Assembly (NCBI GenBank): GCA_030374765.1
Contig: JARGXX010000117.1
Coordinates: forward strand, 1,364,001-1,428,000
From: Agarophyton chilense
Taxonomy: Eukaryota > Rhodophyta > Florideophyceae > Gracilariales > Gracilariaceae
Length of the DNA: 64,000 bases
Reading direction: 5' to 3'
Both the position numbers and the translations under genes were made by a program. This document shows, piece after piece, positions 1 through 10,305 of this stretch (position 1 is its first letter; the number at the start of each line of letters is the position of its first letter). The notes beneath the pieces are model-generated. The model worked only from the letters and a program-made list of their open reading frames with translations. It was not told the DNA's origin and made no database searches.

Positions 1-990
1 ACGCTGTCGACGTACCCGTCACTGGGATTGTACCGAGAAGCCTGGAAGGAGTGGCTTACGAAGATGGTGCCGATAGCCCGGAAAGCAATGGACAAAGCTC
101 AACGCGCCTACAAGAAGGACTTTGACAATCGGGTTCGCAAACCTCTACCTCAGGTGGAGCCCGACGACTTCGTCTTCCTTCGAAAGGAATACTACAATCC
201 TGAAAAGGAACGTAGGCACAAGCTTTCGCCAATTGTGGACGGACCCTATCGTGTGGTTTCTGTAGACCCGGACACGGTGGTATTGGATATCGCTAACCGC
301 CACGAACGGATCTCCAGGGACCGCATCAAACGAGCGCCCAACCCAAATGTGGAAGTGGTGTCGGCACCAACGCCCTCCACAGGGGATGATTCAACGGAAG
401 TTAACCCGTCAGGTGGAGATTCTAACACCCGCCCCGTTATACTTCCGCACCCGGAACGTGGTTTAACCGACCTACCGGAAACTTCGGATACTCCCGAACC
501 AGGGCCCGCTCTCTCAAGGGCCCAGTCTACGAACTCTTACAGAGGTACTCCCCCACCGGAGGTAATCAAGCCTCCTGGCTCTTCGCCTAAGGAGGGGGAG
601 GAGGACTTAGTTCCTTCGCAGGACGATGTTTCGGCGTCAGCCAGTCGCCCTAACAGGGAATCTAGTTCTCACAGTGAGACGGCGAGCCCGACGGAGCCGG
701 CGATAGAGAAGTCACAACCCCAGCATATGGATAGCGGCATCACCGCCGACCCAGCCGAGCACGACGTCAGAAAAGATGACGAAAACCCGCCTAGGGAGAG
801 TCGTGTGGAGAACTCTGCACCCGTAACGCCTACAGAGCCGACGATCACCCACCGCCGCGGACGAGACACTGAGGTGTCGCACACTCAAACCCCGCTTTCT
901 CGGGAACGAGCTGTGTCAGCGGACCCGCACGGGGAAGATCTCGACGACGAGGTTGACCAAATTTGGCTCTCCGTTATGGAATGGGAATAG
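1..990 (+). pseudogene. E1 pol C-terminus (integrase C-terminal domain and disordered linker)
   Basis: The frame is open from the first base of the window, so the 5' end is cut by the edge. Residues near the start (RKAMDKAQRAYKKDFDNR, then a block with YYNPEKERRHKLSPIVDGPYRVV) match the integrase C-terminal region of E5 at about 62250-62470. About 200 residues of Pro/Ser/Glu/Asp-rich, probably disordered linker follow. The frame ends at TAG 988-990, and a TGA follows at 1036-1038. In E5 the equivalent linker runs on to a chromodomain, so E1 pol is probably broken here. It would act in integration of the cDNA. Confidence 0.8.
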
Positions 991-1161
991 GAACTCTTAT
1001 GGAGACACTGGGACCCTCAGGAATGGGAAAGAAATGAGTGAGACCCGTCGGTGACAGCTCAGGAGAGTGCTAGCGCGTGTCGAAAGCGCCACCTCACATC
1101 CGCTTCCGGAGTGGCAACCGGCGCCCGCGCATTTATGTTGCACACGTCGAATGGCACCGAG

Positions 1162-1261
1162 CCAATCAGAAGCCTCTAACGACCAACCGTTGCGCAAACC
1201 GCCTCACCGATCCAATCAAAAGGCTCTGACGACCAACCATCGCGCAAATCGCCTCCGTCGC
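1162..1261 (+). repeat. 50-bp tandem duplication in the E1 linker
   Basis: Two copies with a period of 50 bp start at 1162 and 1212 (CCAATCA, then GACCAACC and CGCAAA blocks). They differ at several positions. They lie in the broken linker between integrase and chromodomain. Confidence 0.7.
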
Positions 1262-1539
1262 ACGGCGCGTTGCACAAGAGCAACCTTCGTCCCCGTAGCT
1301 CGGGTTGACGTTGAAGTCCTACGCCCCTGAGATTGGAGACGCTACCGCGTCGCGGTTTCTCAACCGTCACGAAATCTAAGAACACCGTTGTTATCGGGAA
1401 AATCTCAGATTTAAGAAGAACCCAAGACTCGGCCGTTTTGACTCCGTAGACGGAAGTTACAACGTAGCCCACAGGCCACTCGGCGCCGTTTGGACGAAGT
1501 GCTGAGACCCGCTCGCAACACGGAAGAGAACCCACCGGG

Positions 1540-1779
1540 GTGTGTCTAGACCCTACGTTGACACCCTCAAGGGAACTAGAGCGTTCCAAGATGGAAGAGA
1601 AGCCCGAACAGGGAAAAGTGTACCCGCTGGAAATCGTTATCCATCGCATCGTGCGTCACATCTACACCCCCGAGGGAGAAGTTCGCTACCAAGTCCGATG
1701 GTACGGATTCTCGCCTGAGGAGGATACAGTGGAACCCATTGAGCACCTTCCGAGGTCTAAGGTTTTATCCTATCACTGA
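1540..1779 (+). pseudogene. E1 chromodomain, end of pol
   Basis: The block from about 1620 (EIVIHRIVRHIYTPEGEVRY, ending QVRWYGFSPEED) is a chromodomain of the kind found at the C-terminus of chromovirus integrases, where it directs integration to chromatin with particular histone marks. It is in the same frame as the integrase fragment at 1-990, but the 991-1539 stretch between them has several stops. The usual TWEP signature reads TVEP, so the conserved Trp is missing. The first ATG in frame is at 1591, but this piece is most likely the tail of pol and not a separate gene. Confidence 0.75.
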
Positions 1780-1989
1780 CGCGCTCGGGTAACCTTGCCT
1801 CCAAGTCTGGATCGTGCCCAAGTCGGGTAAGCCACCACGGGAACTGTTGTGGATGGGACCTCAAAGTGAAGAAGATGTTGGACCTCTGAAGAGGAATTGA
1901 GGAGAATATCCCGGAGAACACGTATTGAGAGGGAATGTCTACTGGCCCTCGGCCTAGCGCCGTTAACCGGGGAACACAGCACCGGTTAT

Positions 1990-2166
1990 CGGGACAGTTT
2001 ATGATGAAAAAAGGAAAAGAAGACCCACGAAGTGGAGAAGAAGATTAAGAAGAAGACTGGACCCTAGGAAGGGAAGAAGATGAAGACGAAGATGAAGAAG
2101 ATCCTAAGAAGGAAGAAGAAAAGAAGTAGAAGTTAAAATCCTAGGAAGGAAGAAGAAAAGAAGTTA
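1990..2166 (+). repeat. Purine-rich GAA/GGAAG tract between E1 pol and aORF
   Basis: About 170 bp made almost wholly of A and G on the pol-sense strand, with repeated GAAGAAG and CCTAGGAAGG units. It lies between the end of the chromodomain (1779) and the end of the antisense ORF (2231). E2 and E3 have comparable tracts in the same place. It could be an internal polypurine tract, a transcription-end region for the two converging units, or simple low-complexity DNA. Confidence 0.7.
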
Positions 2167-2230
2167 TGCAAATATCAGAAGTTTACTATTGTCGCCAAGC
2201 TATGGACTCCACAATTGCCCGAAGGCAAAA

Positions 2231-3958
2231 CTACGGAAAGCCCGAGGAGGGACCCGCCCCACCGTTGGGATTCTGACCCTGATGGTACGCCGAGGCGAAA
2301 GCCAACATCTGGCTCACATCCGTCATACCCGGGGGAATCGGAATGCCTGCGTTCACGAGGCCTTGTCGCACACTATCCGCTTGCGGAGTGGCAACCGGCG
2401 CCTGCGCAAGGGTGTTCACACCACACCCGGGGGGAGCAGATGCACCGTCACCGGATGCATTCGCCGCCGCAGCTGAGGTCGTTCCCACTGGTTGGAAGGG
2501 GGCAGATGGCTCCACAGGGAGTACTCCACTAGGAGCTGGCATTTCGTTATCCAAATCTGGATCGCCCAGGTCTATTGGAGGCTCGTACTCGTAATCCTCG
2601 GTATAAATGAACCCCGTCGGGTGTCCCACCGGCATCGGTCGAGGCGAGTCAATCAGCGCCCGTGCTTGCGCCGCGCTAATGCGAACCCTTTCGAAGGGAT
2701 TGTAATAGACCCAGTTACCGGAGCCCGGATCGAACCGGCCAGGAGACTTGTCTCGCGCGGATCCTTCCCCTGCGGGCTGATTTTCCACTGGAACTCGATC
2801 CCATTGGGTGTTGTCGATCACGTCCAAGATTGGATACAGGTCCTGCACGCTGCTGGCCGAACCCAACGCTGGGACAATGTCGATCTGACGCATGATGGTC
2901 CGTAGCATCGGAGGAATATACCAGATACGGAAACGGTCATGAGCATCCCAGAGGAGGTGCGCCGCTACGCGGGCTGCCCACTCGGCTGCAACGAGGGCCC
3001 AGTATCCCGAGTTCGGGTCGTGCATCAAACGAGACCCGATATAGTAGATGCATGGGGGCAGTTTAGCAAAGCACCCTCGGGGGGCCTCGACCTTACTCCA
3101 CCAAGCTGGAAGGGGCATGAATCGCCCAACCTTCGCCGTGTTACGGATACGCTCCAGTTCCACGTGAGGATACGGGACAAGGAACCCGAAACGGGAGCGC
3201 GAGCGGCGCTCGAAGCGCACGCGTCGATCGAACCCATACTGGGTAAACTGCCGTTGAAGGTACCTGAATTCAGCCCGAAGGATGGGACGACTCCATTGGA
3301 GCATATCTTCTCGGAGAGGAAAACCCGGTCCGCGGAACTCGGCTTCGGGAAAGGCTGCCAGGTTATCCCCGTAGGAGACCTCACCGTACGTGCGGTAATA
3401 GGCGACATCGAACCCGTACTCCGGGGGAACCAGATGGTCAAAGCGTGACCTCTCCAATCGCTGGTAGGCCAGAGCCGCCATCGCTGCTCTCGCCTTGTCC
3501 AGGGACTCCCCGCGACTGCGGTATAGATACTGAGGCTTTATGGCTACCCGCGCCCTCCAAACGGGAGAACGTACAACCTCGACAGGTAGGCCACCCGGCA
3601 ATAAGACGTCCTCCACGAAGGAGTCGATGAGCTCATCGTCGCGAACCGCTGTCGGATGAAACCACGGAGCGCGGGAATATATCACCGGATCGGTAAGGGG
3701 ACTCCACCTTCGAAAGGATTCGTTTGAGATCCAACCTCTGGAATTTGCTACCAAGGGCATCGCATGAGCAGAGTTCCACGCCACTGCGTTAATGTCCAAA
3801 TCCTCCTGAGGATGTCAGTTGCTCGCCGAAGCGGAAGGTTCGGTACCTGACGGAGCAGCATACAAACCGGAGAAATATCCACCCTGCTGGGGAGTTTCGT
3901 TGTCCGCCGGCGCGGAGGCCGACGGCCCCGAGAGTGGGTTGATGACGTATGGGTTCAT
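2231..3958 (-). pseudogene. Antisense ORF (aORF) of E1, near-intact
   Basis: A 575-codon frame antisense to gag-pol, broken only by one TGA at 3817-3815. I chose the ATG at 3958 because its start, MNPYVINPL, matches the MNPY start of the E2 copy. Shared blocks in order are RAPWFHP, LRAEFRYLQ, RSRSRFGFLVPY, SGYW, VIDNTQWDRVP, then a Pro/Ala/Gly-rich tail and a C-terminal motif around VRQGLVNAGIPIP. I recognise no known domain, catalytic motif, signal peptide or membrane segment. Homologues occur in E2, E3 and E4 at the same place and in the same antisense sense, which argues that it is a real coding module. The function is unknown. Confidence 0.75.
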
Positions 3959-4098
3959 TCCCTTGAGAGGGCTGGTTGAGACTGCTGTTGCGAGAAGTTG
4001 CTTATCGCCGAAAGTCGGAGGAGTAGAAGAAAGTTGTACCGATGTGCCGGTTTTTTGGCGATCCTCAGAAGTGGTGAAGGACCCCATTGGGAGAGAAG

Positions 4099-4106
4099 TA
4101 TATATA
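4099..4106 (-). promoter_or_regulatory. TATA-like box upstream of E1 aORF
   Basis: TATATATA lies about 140 bp upstream of the aORF ATG at 3958 and inside the polypurine tract/3' LTR boundary. It is symmetric, so it does not fix direction alone. Its position matches TATA-like boxes of the E2 and E3 copies, which suggests a promoter private to the antisense ORF. Confidence 0.5.
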
Positions 4107-4155
4107 GTGACCGGAAAGCGAGACACCCACGGCTCGGAATGCTCTTCCTCGTCTT

Positions 4156-4168
4156 AAGGAGGGGGAGA
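4156..4168 (+). promoter_or_regulatory. E1 polypurine tract
   Basis: AAGGAGGGGGAGA ends one base before the TG that starts the 3' LTR at 4169. This is the expected primer site for plus-strand cDNA synthesis. E4 has a near-identical tract (AAGGAGGGAGATA). Confidence 0.85.
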
Positions 4169-5086
4169 TGTAGAGCAACGCCCAGTCAGGGGATACTTGA
4201 AGATGCAACTCATAGAATGAGGATATAACCCTCCGCGGGTTATGACTATGATCCCCTCTAAGGTGTGCTGAGGTGGCACTGTTTTCTGGTTAGAGTTCGC
4301 CTATGAAGTGAAAATTCGGATGGCCCATGGTTGGATTGGCCCCGTGATACACGTGGCTTAATTTTAGCACCGATATTCGGATATTTGTTAGAACGTTGGA
4401 CTTTTGGGCCCTGACAGTAGGATCTCGACGTGTATGGCCCTGAGCAGGTGTGCACTACTGTAGAGTTTAGTTAGTGGGCCCTACTTAGGGAGATGAGATC
4501 TGACAGTCCGAAGCTCAAAGTAAAGGGTAACCAAGGTTGGTCTTCGATACCTTTAGAGGTTCTTCGTCGCCATCGTTTCGGCCTTACAACCCGGAACGGG
4601 CTCTGGTTAGCAACGCCTGCGTAGGGACACGACTCCACTTGGAGAGTGCCCACGTTTGGGTTCCGTGCAACCACCCCCTTGGGACCGCTCAGACGACCTG
4701 CGTGCACGATACCCCGTGGGGGTTCTGCTTACTCGTTGCGTGCTTTTTGTGTTTCCTTTCGAGGACAGGTTTTCGCCCCTGTATTGGGTTTCTTTTGTTG
4801 TTTCGCCCCTTTTTTGGTTCTCAGGTCCGGTGCCTGTTAGTGCCCGACCCTCGCCCCGTTTTTCCTCTTCGCCGGATTTTCCCCCATTCTTTGGGATACC
4901 CATACCCATTCCCGATCCAACGGTTTCTATCCCTCACCTCCGTCGGTACTGCCGGAATCCCCCGTGGGAGTTACACCCCACACTACGGGTGGAACGGAGG
5001 GCTCTGTCTCTGAGTCTGCCTCCCCCAGGGAGCAAGGCTTCGAACACCTTGAGAGCACTTCCCGTCGCCGGGTTTTGCTCCACACA
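4169..5086 (+). repeat. E1 3' LTR
   Basis: Starts TGTAGAGCAACG directly after the polypurine tract and ends near CACA at 5083-5086. The second half is strongly pyrimidine-rich, as in the E5 LTR. Length is about 918 bp, and the 5' copy lies outside the window, so the right end rests on the ending and on the E2 coding sequence that follows. Open frames in this stretch are not genes. Confidence 0.65.
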
Positions 5087-5590
5087 ACGTGAAGAAAAAA
5101 GGGTAACCGTAGACCCGACGACTATGCAGTCAGAAACCGATAACGATGATACAGTGGCAGAAAAAGGCCCTCAGCTGTCCGAACAGACTACGCAGGTTCA
5201 ACCTGAAGATATAGGGATTTCCAAGCGCTCTCTCGAGAGGTTCAAGGAAACGACAACGTTGTCATATCCAGTCAGGATTCAACGCGTTCGTTTGTCAGAC
5301 GGTATAAGCCGGTGAACCGCAACCTCACGCCATCCGCCGAAGCGTTGGGAAGTGCCCAGTAATAAGCCATGTATCGAATCATCGATCACGGCGAAGACGA
5401 AGACACTCACAGACTAGTGTATTGTATCGGTTGGTACGGTTTTTCTCCGGAAGCGGATACGTGGGAGCCTATAATTCATATCCTGCGCTCGCAGGTTGTG
5501 CGTTATCATCGTCACATTCGATTACCACTCCCTGCGGAGATCGACACCGCAATAATGGGCTTTCTAGACGCCATTTTGCGGAGCGACTGA
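5087..5590 (+). pseudogene. E2 pol tail with chromodomain
   Basis: 5087-5315 reads as a charged, Gln/Thr/Glu-rich linker in one frame. The chromodomain at 5369-5590 (YRIIDHGEDED, IGWYGFSPEADTWEPI, SQVVRYHRH) is in another frame, so there is a frameshift between them. This chromodomain keeps the conserved WYGF and TWEP positions. It is the C-terminal targeting domain of the integrase. Confidence 0.75.
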
Positions 5591-5599
5591 TAATCCCCT

Positions 5600-5698
5600 G
5601 TCCCTTCAGAAGAAGGATTTGGGAGAAGAAGACGAGAAGGCTCGAGAAGAAGAAGAAGTACTTAGGGAAACGTGAAGTCAAGGAAACAGAAGAACTGG
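5600..5698 (+). repeat. Purine-rich tract between E2 pol and aORF
   Basis: A stretch rich in GAAGAAG on the pol-sense strand fills the 110 bp between the chromodomain stop (5590) and the aORF stop (5701). It sits where the E1 and E3 tracts sit. Confidence 0.65.
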
Positions 5699-5700
5699 GT

Positions 5701-7415
5701 TTATGTTATCGCCTCAAGGGTGTTGACGACATCTGACGGTGAACGAACTTCCCCGCTGGTTTGATGATTCAGCATGGCTATAAGCTCAGCAAAATCGCCT
5801 TGCAGCTGTGCTTCGGGGAAACCCGCGTCTAAGAGGAATTGTCTCAACGGTGCCAAAAAGGGATTCTCCGCCTCGCTCGGTTATTGGGCGCACCTATGAT
5901 GGCATCCCATCGACGGGTTGACACCTAATGTCATAGCCGTTGGTGGCGAAGCAGCCGTCACAGGCGCACTACCGGATGGTTCAGGTTCATCCTCGAAATC
6001 GAGTTGGGCATCAGCAGCTGGAGATTCTCCATACTCCTGATCTGAAAACTCAAAAGGGGTGGACTCGTACACATATCTAGTACGCTGATTTGAGGAGGAC
6101 TCCCTAGAATTTTCACGAAGGTCACGAGCGTGATCAGTTGTGATTATCTGGCTGGTCCAGGGATTTTACCATACAAAACCTCAATCATTAGCTGTGCATC
6201 CTGGCGAATGATCTCGATGACGCACCCTTGTGCCTCTAGCTGATTCCAGTCGATACTGTCGTTCAAGTCTACCAAGAGTAGGAATTCGTCATAATTGGCA
6301 TGGGACCCCAACACAAGGGAAAGATCGAGTTGTCTCGCATATCTCCGCGCTGTTGGCGACATGTACCAAACCCGATAGGTATCGTATGCTCCCAGAGAAT
6401 ATAAGCTGCCATCTTGGCAATGAACTCGGAGAACACGACCGTCCAGTATCCCGAGAAAGAGTCGTTAATCAACGCGGAACCGATATAGGTTATGGCAGGA
6501 GGAAGCTCCACCGGACATCCACGAGGGCTCTCGATCTCCGCCTATTGTTCTGGCAGCTCGACATAGAGTCTGACGCGAGCATTCCGCCTAATTCGACCAA
6601 TCTCGATCATTTGGTATGGAACCAGGTACCCCCAGCGGGATCTCGTACGTCGTTCCCAACGAAGATAATCCCAATAAAAATGTCTCTCTTGTGAAGGAAG
6701 CGGAAGTCCGCACGGAGGAAGGGCCGGCGAAACCAGAGTGCTGCGTAGCGTACATCGCGTAAGCCGCGCCATTCGTCGACGTCGACTTCGTATAAGGTCT
6801 CGATGTATGAGTATCCTTCGCCCTTCGTGCGAGCCATACAGGGATCCAGATTCCAATCTGCAGTGACAACGACCATCCTAATGAAACGGTGCAGAAGCTG
6901 GTATATCAGTTTGGTGAGCCGAGTTTGGGCTTCGTCCATACTTTCATTGGTATTCCCGGCAATCGCTTTATCTGGCAAATCACAGTGAGTAAACCAATCG
7001 TGGCTGCGGATAGCCACATACGGAAGGCCATCTGGAAGGTAACCGCTGAAGACGTACTGGCTGACCAACGCGTCATCGCGAAGAGCGACTGGGTCAAACC
7101 AGGGAGCCTGCGCGAAGAGGTCAGCATCGTCGAAAGGGTCTCGTCCCACCAAGTCCGCGGGATGTGGATAGCTGCTTTGAGCCCTACGAGACAACGCTCG
7201 AATGATCCCAGCGGAGGATCCATAAGCCGCATTCGACATCACACCGGAAGCCGAAGGCTGTAACGGCAGGGAGTGGAAACCCACGCGAGGAGACGAGACC
7301 GCATTGATCAGAAGGCGAAAGGCGCCGGAGCTTGCGAATTGAAGCCACTTCTGGCGTAAGGACCCTCTGAGGGTACGTCACCGTTGTTGGAGTTGTGCGG
7401 CGCGTATGGGTTCAT
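5701..7415 (-). pseudogene. Antisense ORF (aORF) of E2, decayed
   Basis: Starts at ATG 7415 (MNPYAPHNS, matching the E1 start) and ends at TAA 5703-5701. The frame is broken by a TGA at 7310-7308 and several frameshifts. Conserved blocks can still be followed: FAQAPWFDPVALRDDALV, LRADFRFLHK, a TRSRWGYLVPYQMIE block, SGYWTVV, DSIDWNQL and the C-terminal LRQFLLDAGFPEAQLQGD. Blocks of the E3 copy match best, for example VELPPxITYxGSxLxND. No known domain is seen. Position and orientation relative to pol are the same as in E1, E3 and E4. Confidence 0.75.
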
Positions 7416-7485
7416 CTCTGATCAAGTCGAAACAGGTGGTACTTTCGTGGAGACGAGGAAATTTCGGAATGCCGCTGCATGCTCC

Positions 7486-7496
7486 GGTATATAAAG
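7486..7496 (-). promoter_or_regulatory. TATA-like box upstream of E2 aORF
   Basis: CTTTATATACC on the minus strand lies about 70 bp upstream of the aORF ATG at 7415. The same bases read TATATAAAG on the plus strand, so the direction is ambiguous. Position agrees with the E1 and E3 copies. Confidence 0.4.
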
Positions 7497-7524
7497 ATGT
7501 CTTTCGTCGCAGGTGCTTTGCGCT

Positions 7525-7538
7525 GAACAGGGGGGATG
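7525..7538 (+). promoter_or_regulatory. E2 polypurine tract
   Basis: A G-run (GAACAGGGGGGATG) ends directly before the TGTAG that opens the 3' LTR. The E3 tract (AACGGGGGGGATA) is very similar. Confidence 0.75.
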
Positions 7539-8185
7539 TGTAGTATTCTGCACTGTCGGAGTGCCCATGGAAATTTTTTTTGGCTAAGTATGATGATACT
7601 CATAAGTGAGTGCAAAGGCTAGGATAAATATATGAAGCGGCACCCCACAGATAGTCCGTGAGGTGGTATATCTCACGTGGGATCTCAGTCTGCAACGGCT
7701 CATCCGATTCAACCCTTTGTAGAGAAATACCGGATTGGCAGCAGCGCATATAGTAGGTAGCCACGTGGCGTTCAGGCCTACCCTTCGTAGGAGGACACTC
7801 ATTTATAGCTATTTTTCCCGTACTGTAGAGGGATTAATTGGCTAACCAAGTTCATATCTAGATATTATTATGTGCGGCCCTCAATCCTGTGCACAGTACT
7901 TAAGGCACAGAGGGCAGCGCCGACTCCAAAGTAAATGAGACAACAAACGGGTTCACAACTCACTTGTTCCTTGTTCAGGATTCCTTAACCGGAGATCCCG
8001 AAAAGCTACAACAAATAGTTGTCCGTTTCATAGTACCAACCACCCTCATTGGTGAGTGGGGCCTTCCCCATTCTTGCTCGCTAGTGTTGTGCTCTACTTC
8101 ATCTTCCCCTTAGCCGAAAGCACCCATTCGGCAGTCCCGAACACTATCGTAGGTGTCTGCTCTCTCCGTTAGAGCGGATACTACA
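7539..8185 (+). repeat. E2 3' LTR
   Basis: Starts TGTAGTATTCTG after the polypurine tract. The right end is placed at GGATACTACA (8185), by analogy with the LTR ends CCTACA (E5) and GTTACA (E4). Length would be 647 bp. No second copy is in the window, so this end is tentative. Confidence 0.5.
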
Positions 8186-9741
8186 TAGACTTACTGTCCC
8201 TCAACCGGTGTGTATGTGTTCTCCAACGAGGGACGAACGCGTGGTATTGGAAAGAGCAAAGAAGCAGTTGCTGTAACGCAATGGAGCCAAGTCTCGTAGG
8301 GGACGTAGGATAGGTATATCACTATAACAGTAAGTTCTAGTTACTTTCCATACAAGGTAGACTACGTTTAGGCGTTTGCACAGAATCCGTGTGGCAGAGC
8401 TGTATGGGCTCTTGAGACACGGACTGTTTAATGTCTTCAAAAAGTGGCTGCAGATGCTGGAGATGCGCTCAATGACGTTTTGGTTGACCAGCGTCACCAC
8501 AATAAACCTCTAGCATCCCTATAGACTGAATCTTTTCACCATCTCTAATATCGTCTTTTAGGGGCGGCTTCTGCAATTCACTGTGCTGCACGCGTGTTTT
8601 GTGGATGGTTGTTACCGTCTTAATACGTTAGTTATTCCCTGCGTGGTGGATATTGCGAAAATTATATTCCCTTTGGACATCCTAAAGTGTATCTTTACTC
8701 GATGCACTCCAAATTCCAGCCAAGATCGACAAGAGGCCACATTGGAGGAAAGGAGAAAAAGAAAAGTAAACGAAGAAAAGGTTAAAAAAATGCCCAAGAG
8801 AGTGGAAGAAGTAGGCCAAGGCCAGGAAGCAATCCTTATACAAGGCGTAACTACAATAGTTGGTAAAAACCCCTCCCAATTCTGGAACTTTTTGGATGTA
8901 AATAGACAATAGACCACGTGTAGACAACTAAATATCCCTACTGTAATAAGTAGAATCTCTGGCGTAGACAATGGCGCCTAGAACGAAAAAATTGTTGAGC
9001 GACATTTACTAGACTCGATAGCAAAGTCGCCTGTTCCGTAAATACTATTGCTCGCTACATTTATTTAATTATTAATAAAGTGTTAACCTTCATTATCTCT
9101 GCATTATCGCACGCTTCCAATCAAATCCACCTCGGTGGTCCCCAAAATTACTCCCATATCATCACCGCAAGACCTTTTACTTCGGGAAAAAACCACGTAT
9201 TAAATGTTTTCTATGAACGGCGTTGTACGTCAGTCTATAACCATCAAACGCCCCGAGTTAGGTGTGAGGGTAAATGAAGATTGATGTGCTGTTTGTGCGA
9301 AACAATGAGTGGAATTAGTAGACTTCTGAATGATGCCTTTATCATTTTTTCGAACTATAACACCACCTAAGTTGTCGAAGAAGTATGTATATCGTTAAAC
9401 AGAGGTATGCCAAGTTATTTCCTTGGACGCGTAGTCTCGAAATCTATGCCGGTATGCATGAAACCAAACCTCCATTTCAGAAAATCCTATCCCGAACTTA
9501 AAAGAGATAAGCGTTCATATAAATTCTTGCAGCAGTACGACTCTTGCCTCGAAATGAATTCTATTGTAAATACTTTAAACATACTGGAACAGCCAACGAA
9601 GCTGGATTCATTCTCAAACACTCCAAAAATGATTTTCTCTGCCATAATAAATCCAAAAAGAACTATCAAAGTAATTTGTAGCATACATTTCTTAAGAACA
9701 TTTCAAGCGGGCATCTAAACATATATTCTGGTTGTATTTTT

Positions 9742-9779
9742 TGAGCCTCCTGATTAGGCGCTCTATCCAATGGAGTGAC
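9742..9779 (-). pseudogene. tRNA-Arg-like 5' fragment
   Basis: On the minus strand this reads TTGGATAGAGCG followed by CTAATCAGGAGG, as in the D arm and anticodon arm of a tRNA-Arg(CCT), but about six bases are missing from the anticodon stem. No T arm or acceptor pairing follows; an A run does. It could be a dead tRNA copy or the head of a SINE. The assignment is from memory of tRNA consensus only. Confidence 0.3.
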
Positions 9780-9915
9780 ATGGAATCCGCTCTTGATCAT
9801 GCCGATTATTTCTGCCTTACCGCGTACCGTAATGTAAACGAATCAATCGCATCATGGCGTACTCTGACGAGTTGAGCAAGAACGACACTCTGTCCAACAT
9901 CACCGCTACTAAGTT

Positions 9916-10176
9916 CTAGAACTTGATCACATATGCTTGACCCCCCTCGCTGGGTCTCTGCCTTAAAAGCGCACAAACATCGCCCGCATTTTTGATGTAG
10001 CGATGAATCGCTTTTTGAACGAATAAATTGGCTAAGAACCAAAGTATGGAGAGGACAAATTTTGCCGGCGCTTCAGAATGTCTCGCAAAGTCAACGGTTG
10101 AGTCTAAGAATGCCCTAACCCACGCGTCTGCAAGCGTTTTATTCTTTAATACGTCCAAGCTATTTCTGCGGTCCAT
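9916..10176 (-). CDS. Hypothetical 86-residue ORF
   Basis: The frame from ATG 10176 starts MDRRNSLDVLKNKTLADAW and has a plausible amphipathic/hydrophobic middle (KFVLSILWFLANLFV) that could be a membrane segment. I do not recognise it. The frame continues upstream towards the solo LTR at 10306 without a better start. It may be a real short gene, an exon, or chance. Confidence 0.22.
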   Translation of the reverse strand: MDRRNSLDVLKNKTLADAWVRAFLDSTVDFARHSEAPAKFVLSILWFLANLFVQKAIHRYIKNAGDVCALLRQRPSEGGQAYVIKF

Positions 10177-10305
10177 GACGGTGAGAATGTGGCTAGCCGC
10201 AGAAGTGGCGGAGGTGGTCAGGAAGAGACAAAAAGGAAATGGTTCTTGTGTTGGGGAATCAGAAGGTGAAAGGGTGTTTGTGCTGATGGAACAGAAGGTG
10301 CAAGG

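Larger units (their letters stand above)
1..5086 (+). mobile_element. Ty3/gypsy chromodomain element E1, 5' part outside window
   Basis: Only the 3' part is present: the pol C-terminus, a chromodomain, an antisense ORF, a polypurine tract and the 3' LTR. The right boundary (about 5086) is set where pyrimidine-rich LTR sequence ending in CACA gives way to E2 pol-tail sequence, and is uncertain by some bases. E1 therefore appears to have inserted into E2 in the same orientation. LTR start (TGTAGAGCAACG) resembles that of E5 (TGAAGAGCAACG), so the two may be related subfamilies. Confidence 0.85.
5087..8185 (+). mobile_element. Ty3/gypsy chromodomain element E2, 5'-truncated by E1
   Basis: What remains is a pol tail with chromodomain, a decayed antisense ORF, a polypurine tract and a 3' LTR. 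The 5' part is presumably on the far side of E1, outside the window. Its LTR start (TGTAGTATTCTGCAC) is closer to the E3 family (TGTAGCATTCTGAATG) than to E1. Confidence 0.75.
8186..10305. other. Gene-free stretch
   Basis: AT-rich DNA with only short open frames that lack recognisable domains or codon bias (for example 8583-8912 and 9407-9718, both plus). Nothing here could be assigned except a tRNA-like fragment and a weak 86-codon ORF listed separately. It may be old, decayed repeat DNA. Confidence 0.6.

Noticed and set aside
2939..3448. Plus-strand 169-codon frame
   Set aside because: It is the opposite-strand shadow of the E1 aORF; the minus frame is longer and has homologues in E2, E3 and E4.
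4540..4556. TTGGTCTTCGATACC as another primer binding site
   Set aside because: It resembles the E3-E5 site only for eight bases and is not preceded by an LTR end.
4537..5315. Long plus-strand frames in the pyrimidine-rich region
   Set aside because: They lie inside the E1 LTR and run into the E2 pol tail; no start context or domain.
8583..8912. 109-codon plus-strand frame with a Lys/Glu-rich middle
   Set aside because: Low complexity, no domain, and minus-strand frames of similar length overlap it; not supported as a gene.
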